From Coriobacteriales bacterium (lineage in GTDB: Bacteria; Actinomycetota; Coriobacteriia; Coriobacteriales; UBA8131), in contig JAIRTN010000040.1 of assembly GCA_031254905.1 (NCBI GenBank), forward strand, positions 1-5,600: a stretch of DNA of 5,600 bases. Reading direction: 5' to 3'. How positions within the stretch are numbered: the first letter of the stretch is position 1; every line of letters begins with the position of its first letter. Position numbers and translations under genes: made by a program. Positions 1-4,658 of this stretch are shown here, piece by piece. The notes under the pieces are model-generated. The model searched no databases, was not told where the DNA came from, and worked only from the letters and a program-made list of their open reading frames with translations.

Positions 1-478
1 GCTGTTAGAAGAACGGGATGGCGGTCTGAGCGCCTTCTACCACGTTACACCCGCAGCGGGCTGCCCCTACCTGCTTTCGCGCATAGGCCTCCCCTTGATG
101 TGGGCATTTTTGATGACAAATGCCGTTGTCAGCGTCTTTGGAATCTCCGAGCTATCGGCAATGACAATACTTTGCTGCTCGCTCATAAGTACGTTGATGG
201 GGGCCGCTCTCGCGATGATGCTCGTCGCACTAGCGGCGACCCGCGTGGAGGGCCTTGCGCTCTCGAAGCTGATGGGGGTAAGTTTGCTTGGGCTTATCGC
301 GGTATGGGTCGTTCCTGCTCCTTATCACTACCTGCTTGCGCCACTACCATCCTTTTGGATTGGCACAATACTTATGGAGGGACTGGAAGCGCTTCCCCTG
401 ACGATAGCCTTTTCACTCTGTGTCTTCTGGGCTCTTCTCTTTACAAGAATGTTCTTGAGACAGCCATCCCGCAGGTGA
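1..478 (+). CDS. ABC-2 type transporter permease, C-terminal part (truncated by left edge)
   Basis: The frame is open from the first complete codon at base 2 to TGA at 476-478, giving 158 residues with no start in the window. The fragment begins with LLEERDGGLSAFYHVTP and then YLLSR, close to the 'EERD.G...A..VTP....YL.SR' signature that precedes the last membrane helices of ABC-2 export permeases. RVEGLALSK at about fragment residues 80-88 recalls permeases annotated as fluoroquinolone or antibiotic exporters. About four hydrophobic segments follow (roughly 30-50, 54-76, 86-104 and 127-148), and the tail FLRQPSRR is basic, fitting a cytoplasmic C-terminus. It should act in the cytoplasmic membrane with an ATPase subunit, probably encoded upstream of the window. 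The substrate cannot be told from sequence. An internal ATG at 98 lies within the conserved family region and is not a start. Confidence 0.82.
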   Translation, partial: LLEERDGGLSAFYHVTPAAGCPYLLSRIGLPLMWAFLMTNAVVSVFGISELSAMTILCCSLISTLMGAALAMMLVALAATRVEGLALSKLMGVSLLGLIAVWVVPAPYHYLLAPLPSFWIGTILMEGLEALPLTIAFSLCVFWALLFTRMFLRQPSRR

Positions 479-619
479 CTACACTGTGAGATACATGACG
501 ATGTTCTCGTTGTAATCGCCGTTGAAGTCGGTCATCGAAAGAACATATACGGGTAGGGGCGGTTGTGTATCTTGAGGACTTGTAGGTATCCCTATTAAAG
601 ATTTTAGGAGAATTATACT
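479..619 (-). other. Short minus-strand open frame, possible gene remnant
   Basis: The minus strand is open from just after an in-frame TAA (620-622) to TAG at 479-481, directly abutting the permease stop codon. It has no good start: the only ATG is at 533-535 and would give just 18 residues, MTDFNGDYNENIVMYLTV. That end reads like protein, with mostly C- or G-ending codons and a D-x-N-G-D pattern that recalls calcium-binding or FG-GAP-type loops. Upstream, the codons look less native. A TATAAT on the same strand (611-616) with a weak TTGCCT 16 bases before it could be a promoter. It may be the decayed 3' end of a lost gene, or chance. No function is assigned. The rest of the 479-697 gap shows no clear gene and no convincing terminator for either convergent neighbour. 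Confidence 0.22.
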
Positions 620-697
620 TTATGCCTATCTGCAGGCAATCGGTGTGGCGAACGACCACATTGCGACCTGTGCGTTTAGAGGGCGCTAGAGAAGGGT

Positions 698-934
698 TTA
701 GGCTGTTAGTTGCTCGATGAGCGTGACGACATCGGCTACGGTTTTGAGGTTCTCGGCGTCGGAGTCGATGGTTACGTTGTAGCTTTCCTCGAGCGCCAGT
801 ATGAGTTCTACCGCGTCAAGCGAATCGGCGCCGAGGTCATCGGCTATGAGCGACTCAGGCTTGATTTCGGACGAATCGATGTTTAACTGGCTTGCCAAGG
901 CTTGAGCGACCGCTTCGTAGATAGTTTCAGCCAT
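698..934 (-). CDS. acpP: Acyl carrier protein
   Basis: The product has 78 residues, the usual ACP length, and carries growing acyl chains in type II fatty acid synthesis in the cytoplasm. The hallmark motif GADSLDAVELILALEE is present, with Ser38 the expected attachment site for 4'-phosphopantetheine. The protein is acidic, as is normal for the family (IADDLGADS, IDSDAENLKTVADVV), and fits the four-helix ACP fold. The ATG at 932-934 was chosen because MAETIYEAVAQALA is a normal ACP N-terminus and a GAGGA ribosome-binding site lies four bases upstream (939-943, minus strand). The frame stays open to 1141, but that extension is basic and unlike ACP. The gene stands alone: its 3' end faces the permease gene and its 5' end diverges from htrA. 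No fab genes are in the window, so its use in fatty acid synthesis rather than a specialised pathway is inferred from its canonical sequence. Confidence 0.95.
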   Translation of the reverse strand: MAETIYEAVAQALASQLNIDSSEIKPESLIADDLGADSLDAVELILALEESYNVTIDSDAENLKTVADVVTLIEQLTA

Positions 935-954
935 GAAATCCTCGTTTCGGGAAT

Positions 955-967
955 ACTCAAAATGAGT
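955..967. repeat. Short palindrome in acpP leader (ACTCA-AAA-TGAGT)
   Basis: A perfect 5-bp inverted repeat with a 3-base centre lies between the candidate acpP promoter and the acpP ribosome-binding site. It could be a small operator or a weak leader hairpin. It does not match any fatty-acid-synthesis regulator site I can name. Confidence 0.3.
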
Positions 968-983
968 TCTTTTGTCTGAAGCT

Positions 984-1011
984 ATTTTCCCGTCATCTCC
1001 TCCTTTGTCAA
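984..1011 (-). promoter_or_regulatory. Candidate acpP promoter
   Basis: On the minus strand a perfect -35 TTGACA (1006-1011) is followed after 16 bases by GAAAAT (984-989), a 4/6 match to TATAAT. This would start transcription near 977 and give a leader of about 43 bases before the acpP start. The -10 is weak, so the exact pairing is uncertain. Confidence 0.42.
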
Positions 1012-1027
1012 GTGCTTCACGTACAAT

Positions 1028-1047
1028 AGTCTTTGTAAGTCTTTGTA
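1028..1047. repeat. Perfect 10-bp tandem repeat in the acpP-htrA intergenic region
   Basis: AGTCTTTGTA occurs twice in immediate succession (1028-1037 and 1038-1047), so the copies lie on the same face of the helix. Read on the plus strand it contains GTAAG-N5-GTAAC, faintly like direct-repeat sites of OmpR-family regulators. It lies 16 bases upstream of the candidate acpP -35 and about 150 bases upstream of the htrA start, so it could serve either gene. Confidence 0.4.
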
Positions 1048-1117
1048 ACTTCGCAAAGTGGTTCTTAAAGCGGCGGTTCGTTAACGGGATGATTGTGGTT
1101 TTGTTGACAGGCGCTCG

Positions 1118-1135
1118 CTTTAAGTTTTCTTTAAG
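1118..1135 (+). promoter_or_regulatory. Putative response-regulator box (7-bp direct repeats, 4-bp spacer)
   Basis: CTTTAAG-TTTT-CTTTAAG is a perfect 7-bp direct repeat with an 11-bp period and an AT-rich 4-bp spacer, the geometry of sites bound by OmpR/PhoB-family response regulators. A third copy in inverted orientation (CTTAAAG) is at 1064-1070. The box sits just upstream of the candidate htrA -35. htrA/degP genes elsewhere are induced by such regulators (CpxR in E. coli, CssR in B. subtilis, MprA for pepD in mycobacteria), so control of htrA by an envelope-stress two-component system is a reasonable inference. The regulator itself is not in the window. Confidence 0.35.
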
Positions 1136-1136
1136 G

Positions 1137-1165
1137 TACACATGGTATTGTTACCCTCGTATATT
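1137..1165 (+). promoter_or_regulatory. Candidate htrA promoter
   Basis: TATATT (1160-1165), a 5/6 match to the -10 consensus, lies 17 bases after a weak -35, TACACA (1137-1142, 4/6). The start point would be near 1172, about 23 bases before the htrA ATG. A weak -35 next to a direct-repeat box is typical of activator-dependent promoters. A perfect TTGACA at 1104-1109 has no good -10 at normal spacing. Confidence 0.35.
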
Positions 1166-1194
1166 CGGCAGAAACGACAAGCATGAGGTGAATT

Positions 1195-3006
1195 ATGGTC
1201 GATTCCAACCAACAGGATTCTGAATCCGTCTTTCCGGATTCTTCCCTCTCCCCCGACCCCTTAAAAGAGTTTGAGCAGGTGCCGCCAGCGGTAGCGGAGG
1301 TGCAAGAGGCGCAGGAGCCGCCAGCGGTAACGCAAGAGGCGGCTCGCGTGCCGCAGGAGCCGGTACAAGAGCCAGCACAGCCTCAGGAGCAGTCTCCCTA
1401 TTCCCCGCGTCCTGCCGCCCTTCCGCAAACTCCGCAGGTGCAGCCATCTCAAGGCGCATCGTACTCATCATATCCTCAGTACTCGCCGCAGCCGCAACCG
1501 CAGACGCCGCAGTACCCGCACTATTCGCAGCCGCAAACGCCGTACCCACAACAGCAGTCTCCGTACTCGCCGCAGTCGCAGACGGGTACTCCGCAACACT
1601 ACGCTGCTCCCTATTCTGGTGTTTCGTCCCAGCAGAACTACTACCAACAGGCCGCTCCTCGTCCTCAGCAGGCCCAGCCAACCCAGCAAACCTACCAAAC
1701 GCAGCAGGCCCAACAGGCCTATCATGCCCAACAAGCGCAGCAAACCCAACAGGCCTATCAGGCTCAGCAGGCCCAGCAAGCCCAACAAACCTATCAGACA
1801 CAGCAGACCCAGCAGGCCCAGCAGACCCAACGCTCGCTTCATGCGAAACCCCAGAAACGTCAGGGCGCCTCGAAGGGCATGGCCTTTCTCATGGGCATCA
1901 TCGGCGTGCTGATTGGGGCGGCTTTGACGGGGGGAATACTCTTTCTTGTCACCGATGGTTTTTCCCCTGTTTCTGTCGCTAACACGCCTCAGAGCCCGAG
2001 TTATAACGGTACAAATGTGACGATTAACCCGCCCGCCGAGGACGCCTCGCTTCCCGTGGCAGTTGCCGAAAAGACGCTGCCCTCGGTTGTTAACATCGAC
2101 GTCTATACCACGTCGCGGGGAGGCTTTTACGATGATTCTGATTCGCGGGGCGGCAGCAACCTCCAAGAATATGGGCTTGGCTCCGGCGTTGTCATCAGCG
2201 AAGACGGCTACATACTGACGAATTACCACGTGGTTGAGGGCGGCACGGAATACCTTGTTCGCTTTAGTCAGGAGGAGCAGTACAGGGCAACCGTGGTGGG
2301 GGAGGACCCCACCTCCGACCTTGCGGTTTTGAAGGTTGACGCGAAGGGGCTTTTGCCCATTGAGATTGGCGATTCGAGCAAGGTTGTTGTTGGCGAATGG
2401 GTCATGGCGCTGGGAAGCCCCTTTGGTCTTGAAAAGTCGGTTTCTACGGGGATAGTGTCGGCGCTGTTCCGCTCGACGACCATGCGCTCAACGAGTGGGA
2501 CCAACGTGTACGCGAATATGATTCAGACGGACGCCGCCATCAACCCCGGCAACTCGGGTGGGGCGCTTGTGAACGCCGAAGGGAAACTTATCGGCATCAA
2601 TACGCTTATCAATTCGAGTTCCGGTAGTTCCTCTGGAGTGGGATTTGCCATACCGAGCAACTATGCTATGAATATAGCGCAACAGATAATGGACGGGAAG
2701 GAAGTAGAACATGCCTTCCTCGGGGTTCAGTCGCGAACCATTGATGCTGGTAACGCCTCGAGTTTTAATTCTAAGGTGACAGCCGGTGCGTATATTGAGC
2801 AGGTTGTCCCCGGCTCGCCTGCCGCAAACGCGGGGCTGAAGGAGGGCGACATCGTTACGAGGCTGGACGACAGCGCGATTTCCTCCGCGGCCGAATTGGT
2901 TATAAATGTTCGGGCTCATTTTGTGGGGGACACCGTTACCTTGGGGATAGTGCGTGACGGGAAGCAAATGACTGTTGAAGTTACCTTGGGCTCCGACAAT
3001 TCCTGA
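1195..3006 (+). CDS. htrA: Membrane-anchored HtrA/DegP-family serine protease with PDZ domain
   Basis: This 603-residue protease degrades or refolds damaged proteins outside the membrane. The ATG at 1195 follows a strong GAGGTGA ribosome-binding site (1185-1191). Residues 1-225 are a Gln/Pro/Tyr-rich, low-complexity cytoplasmic region. Basic residues (about 213-227) precede one membrane helix (about 228-252), so the protein is N-in and C-out, and no cleavage site is apparent. The trypsin-like domain (about 285-500) has an intact triad: His345 in TNYHVV, Asp375 in SDLAVL and Ser454 in NPGNSGGAL. One PDZ domain follows (about 506-600; AFLGVQS, then PGSPAANAGLKEGDIV). The layout matches the PepD/HtrA type of Gram-positive bacteria rather than two-PDZ DegP, but the N-terminal region is unusually long and repetitive. 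The gene diverges from acpP and is probably monocistronic. Family assignment is secure; substrates are unknown. Confidence 0.96.
   Translation: MVDSNQQDSESVFPDSSLSPDPLKEFEQVPPAVAEVQEAQEPPAVTQEAARVPQEPVQEPAQPQEQSPYSPRPAALPQTPQVQPSQGASYSSYPQYSPQPQPQTPQYPHYSQPQTPYPQQQSPYSPQSQTGTPQHYAAPYSGVSSQQNYYQQAAPRPQQAQPTQQTYQTQQAQQAYHAQQAQQTQQAYQAQQAQQAQQTYQTQQTQQAQQTQRSLHAKPQKRQGASKGMAFLMGIIGVLIGAALTGGILFLVTDGFSPVSVANTPQSPSYNGTNVTINPPAEDASLPVAVAEKTLPSVVNIDVYTTSRGGFYDDSDSRGGSNLQEYGLGSGVVISEDGYILTNYHVVEGGTEYLVRFSQEEQYRATVVGEDPTSDLAVLKVDAKGLLPIEIGDSSKVVVGEWVMALGSPFGLEKSVSTGIVSALFRSTTMRSTSGTNVYANMIQTDAAINPGNSGGALVNAEGKLIGINTLINSSSGSSSGVGFAIPSNYAMNIAQQIMDGKEVEHAFLGVQSRTIDAGNASSFNSKVTAGAYIEQVVPGSPAANAGLKEGDIVTRLDDSAISSAAELVINVRAHFVGDTVTLGIVRDGKQMTVEVTLGSDNS
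1690..1824 (+). repeat. Imperfect 36-bp tandem repeats encoding Gln-rich segment of HtrA
   Basis: This in-frame repeat encodes residues 166-210. A 9-residue partial unit (TYQTQQAQQ) is followed by three 12-residue units: AYHAQQAQQTQQ, AYQAQQAQQAQQ and TYQTQQTQQAQQ. Each opens with [AT]Y and continues in QQ[AT] triplets. Synonymous CAA/CAG and GCC/GCG/GCT changes show the copies have diverged at DNA level while keeping the protein pattern, which suggests selection on composition. Copy number may vary between strains. An earlier, weaker repeat with the same 36-bp period (GCCGCCAGCGGTA at 1281-1293 and 1317-1329) lies upstream in the gene. Confidence 0.85.
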
Positions 3007-3016
3007 GTGAGGTTTT

Positions 3017-3085
3017 GCGCCTGCGGGGCATCCGCAGCCCCGCGGGCGCTCCCCGCCGCGCCCCGCGAGCGCCCGCAGGTAGCGC
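3017..3085. repeat. GC-rich nested inverted-repeat element downstream of htrA
   Basis: A perfect 10-bp stem (GCGGGCGCTC at 3042-3051 with GAGCGCCCGC at 3067-3076, 15-base loop) lies next to a 6-bp hairpin (CTGCGG 3021-3026 with CCGCAG 3032-3037). An alternative outer stem pairs GCGC-CTGCGGG (3017-3027) with CCCGCAG (3072-3078) and GCGC (3082-3085), leaving a GTA bulge. GCGGGGC (3023-3029) can also pair with GCCCCGC (3037-3043). The folds are mutually exclusive in part. There is no following T-run, so it is not a standard intrinsic terminator, but it begins about 10 bases after the htrA stop and could block RNA polymerase or stabilise the mRNA 3' end. It could also be a copy of a REP-like dispersed element. 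Confidence 0.6.
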
Positions 3086-3217
3086 TAAACGGCCGCCCAT
3101 AGCCGCACCTCACGATATGCGCTATAGTACGATTTGGCATTATGTAGTACACTTGCACAACCGCAGATTCAGACTGGCTACAACGCTTGGTTTGAACTTC
3201 GGCTTGACGCGACGGCT

Positions 3218-3292
3218 GGGCCCTTAGCTCAACGGTGGAGCAGGGGACTCATAATCCCTTGGTTGCAGGTTCGAATCCTGCAGGGCCCACCA
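3218..3292 (+). tRNA. tRNA with anticodon CAT, probably tRNA-Ile2 (lysidine type)
   Basis: A complete cloverleaf can be drawn. The acceptor stem is GGGCCCT (3218-3224) with AGGGCCC (3282-3288). The D arm is GCTC/GAGC with a 7-base loop. The anticodon stem is GGGGA/TCCCT with loop CTCATAA, so the anticodon CAT is at 3250-3252. The variable loop has 5 bases, and the T arm is GCAGG/CCTGC with loop TTCGAAT. Discriminator A is at 3289, and CCA is encoded (3290-3292). CAT could mean initiator Met, elongator Met or Ile2. The start GGGCCCTTAGCTCA, the anticodon region GACTCATAATC and the end AGGGCCCACCA resemble E. coli Ile2 tRNA, which reads AUA after TilS converts the wobble C to lysidine. The closed first acceptor pair argues against initiator tRNA. 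The class is inferred; the tRNA itself is certain. No clear promoter was found in 3086-3217. Confidence 0.95.
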
Positions 3293-3365
3293 CAGCAATC
3301 TCAGGGCAGGTATCCCGCAATTCAACTTTGCAACCCACGCGTAAATTTTATTTTTGGGCGCCATA

Positions 3366-3398
3366 ATAGCCTGTCTGCGCAGCTATCTTTGATGTTTT
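3366..3398 (+). terminator. Weak candidate terminator after the tRNA gene
   Basis: ATAG (3366-3369) plus CTG (3371-3373) can pair with CAG (3380-3382) and CTAT (3383-3386), with one bulged C at 3370 and a 6-base loop. A T-rich stretch follows (3387-3398), but it is interrupted by G and A. The position suits ending the tRNA transcript before the mihF promoter; the hairpin is short and the call tentative. Confidence 0.25.
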
Positions 3399-3422
3399 GA
3401 GGGTGTACCACCGTATTTCCCC

Positions 3423-3451
3423 TTGCCAAAACGGGGGAGGAACTTTACAAT
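3423..3451 (+). promoter_or_regulatory. Sigma70-type promoter of the mihF-gmk-rpoZ-thiI operon
   Basis: TTGCCA (3423-3428, 5/6) and TACAAT (3446-3451, 5/6) are separated by an ideal 17 bases. Transcription would start near 3458, about 29 bases before the mihF ATG. An inverted repeat TCCCC (3418-3422) / GGGGA (3434-3438) brackets the -35 and might be an operator. This is the best promoter in the window and probably drives the whole operon. Confidence 0.6.
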
Positions 3452-3486
3452 CAAATGCGTCATTATCCCAGATAGAAGGAGTTAGC

Positions 3487-3795
3487 ATGGATTTGCCACG
3501 ACTGTCAGACGAAGAACGCAAGGAAGCACTGAAGAAAGCGGCTGCCGCACGGAGCGCGCGCGCTGCGCTCAGGGCCAAAGTCAAGAGCGGCGAACTCTCG
3601 TTTGCTGATGTTCTTGCTCAGGCCGGTGACCCTGTCGTCGACAAGATTAAGGTTATCACCCTCATCGAGTCGTTGCCCGGATACGGCAAAGCGAAGGCGG
3701 CCAAGCTGCTTACGGACCTCGACATCTCTGACACTCGTCGTGTCAAGGGCTTGGGCGAGAAGCAGAAGGCGGCACTTCTCGAGCGTTTGGGATAG
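3487..3795 (+). CDS. mihF: Actinobacterial integration host factor (mIHF), nucleoid-associated DNA-binding protein
   Basis: The product has 102 residues, matching the roughly 105-residue mIHF/sIHF proteins of Mycobacterium and Streptomyces, which are unrelated to the HU-like IHF of E. coli. A charged, Ala-rich N-terminal helix (about 7-33) precedes a helical core with the helix-two-turns-helix DNA-binding region: LPGYGKAKAAKLL (63-75) and TRRVKGLGEKQKAALL (83-98). These match the family's conserved LPG.GK.KA and RRV.GLG motifs. It binds DNA non-specifically and helps compact the nucleoid; in phage-bearing relatives it assists integrases. The ATG at 3487 was chosen because AAGGAG (3476-3481) lies five bases upstream and MDLPRLSDEER is a normal family N-terminus. 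An upstream TTG (3397) would add a non-family extension and precede the promoter. It is the first gene of the operon, six bases before gmk. Confidence 0.93.
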   Translation: MDLPRLSDEERKEALKKAAAARSARAALRAKVKSGELSFADVLAQAGDPVVDKIKVITLIESLPGYGKAKAAKLLTDLDISDTRRVKGLGEKQKAALLERLG

Positions 3796-3801
3796 GCTTC
3801 C

Positions 3802-4356
3802 ATGACCGGAAACCTCTATGTTGTTTCCGGACCCTCAGGAGCCGGCAAGGGGACGTTGCTGTCTTTGGTATTACCGAGGCTCGACGCGACTTGGCTTTCC
3901 ATCTCTGCTACGACTCGTGCCCCCCGCGAAAACGAGACGGACGGGGTGCAGTACTTCTTCCTCAGCAACGAGGAATTCGATGAACTCATTGCCGTGGACG
4001 GTTTGCTCGAATGGGCTACCGTCCACGGCGAGCGTTATGGAACCATTCGCAAAGAGGTCGACTGGCGGCTCGCCGAAGGAATGAACGTGATTCTGGAAAT
4101 CGACCCGCAGGGCGCGCTTCAGGTGCAGAAAAAGCTGCCACAGGCCATTCTCATCTATATCGCGCCGCCGTCGCTTGAGATACTTGAGCAACGCCTGAGG
4201 GCACGCGGAACCGAAACTGAAACCTCCCTGCGCCGCAGGATGGCCGATGCGCTTGAGGAAATGGAATATCGCGACAAGTACCACGCGCTCATCGTCAACG
4301 AGCACCGGGAGACTGCCGCGGAAGAATTGTACCAGCATATCGCGCCCGAGGCTTAG
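3802..4356 (+). CDS. gmk: Guanylate kinase
   Basis: This cytoplasmic enzyme phosphorylates GMP to GDP with ATP, an essential step in GTP and dGTP supply. The product has 184 residues, typical for bacterial Gmk. The P-loop GPSGAGKGT is at 10-18. The GMP-binding region SATTRAPRENETDGVQYFF (35-53) holds the expected Ser35, Arg39, Arg42 and Tyr51, and LLEWATVHGERYGT (68-81) includes Glu70 and Tyr79. EIDPQGALQV (99-108) is the conserved Walker-B-like segment, and LRARGTETETSLRRRM (131-146) is the lid with its arginines. No key residue is missing. The ATG starts six bases after the mihF stop; GGGATAGG (3789-3796), which spans that stop, can serve as ribosome-binding site, suggesting translational coupling. 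Gmk of several Gram-positive groups is inhibited by (p)ppGpp; whether this one is cannot be read from sequence. Confidence 0.97.
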   Translation: MTGNLYVVSGPSGAGKGTLLSLVLPRLDATWLSISATTRAPRENETDGVQYFFLSNEEFDELIAVDGLLEWATVHGERYGTIRKEVDWRLAEGMNVILEIDPQGALQVQKKLPQAILIYIAPPSLEILEQRLRARGTETETSLRRRMADALEEMEYRDKYHALIVNEHRETAAEELYQHIAPEA

Positions 4357-4394
4357 CCGAGAAGCACCTAACCACACTGAAACGAGGAACCACC

Positions 4395-4658
4395 ATGTCT
4401 TTAATGCAACCACCCATCGACGAACTCTTAGAAAAGTCGAACAACGACAAGTACCTGCTATGCTCCATCGCGTCAGAGCGCGCGCGCGACATCAACGACA
4501 TGATGCGCGGCCAACGCGACCGGGCCATCGCCCTGCAATCCGCCACGCAAATCGCGCAATTAGCCGGCCGCAAGCCGCTCTCGCTGGCCATGGAGGAAGT
4601 CTACCGCAACGAGGTCAGCTTCGACCCGCAGCAATTCGGAAGCGATGAATCCCGCTGA
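4395..4658 (+). CDS. rpoZ: DNA-directed RNA polymerase omega subunit
   Basis: The product has 87 residues. Omega is a small core subunit that wraps the C-terminal tail of beta' and helps assemble the enzyme. Recognisable segments are PPIDELLEKSNNDKYLL (6-22), the ERARDIND motif (28-35), LQSATQIAQLAGRKPLSLAMEEV (47-69) and the short acidic tail NEVSFDP. It lacks the N-terminal MAR sequence that forms part of the ppGpp site in proteobacterial omega, as expected outside Proteobacteria. The ATG at 4395 has GAGGA (4384-4388) six bases upstream; a second ATG at codon 4 is less well placed. The gene lies 38 bases after gmk, with no terminator in the gap, and overlaps thiI by 14 bases. gmk-rpoZ adjacency is widespread in bacteria and supports the call. 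Confidence 0.96.
   Translation: MSLMQPPIDELLEKSNNDKYLLCSIASERARDINDMMRGQRDRAIALQSATQIAQLAGRKPLSLAMEEVYRNEVSFDPQQFGSDESR

Noticed and set aside
100..489. Plus-strand ORF of 129 codons overlapping the permease in another frame
   Set aside because: Charged, low-similarity product with no ribosome-binding site. The overlapping frame has ABC-2 permease motifs and membrane helices.
644..660. TGTGG/CCACA hairpin between the permease and acpP as a bidirectional terminator
   Set aside because: The stem is only 5 bp with a 7-base loop, and there is no T-run on either side.
698..1141. 147-codon form of the acyl carrier protein with an upstream start
   Set aside because: The extra N-terminal residues are basic and not ACP-like, and would include the promoter region. 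The internal ATG at 932-934 has a GAGGA site and gives the normal 78-residue ACP.
1193..1801. Minus-strand ORF of 202 codons opposite the 5' part of htrA
   Set aside because: Ala/Pro/Gly-rich low-complexity product mirroring the repeats in htrA; no ribosome-binding site or recognisable domain.
1468..2229. Long minus-strand ORF of 253 codons with Leu-rich repeats, opposite htrA
   Set aside because: It is the antisense reading of the Gln/Ala-rich repeats (CAG/CAA/GCC read as Leu and Gly codons). The htrA frame has clear domains, a strong ribosome-binding site and intact catalytic residues.
3293..3365. Possible phage attachment site at the tRNA 3' end
   Set aside because: No integrase gene and no repeat of the tRNA 3' end elsewhere in the window; flanking genes are housekeeping.
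3397..3486. Upstream TTG start for mihF adding 30 residues
   Set aside because: It lies upstream of the best promoter and lacks a ribosome-binding site. ATG 3487 has AAGGAG at ideal spacing and a family-like N-terminus.
3871..4413. Minus-strand ORF of 180 codons opposite gmk
   Set aside because: Shadow of gmk, whose plus-strand product contains every guanylate kinase motif.
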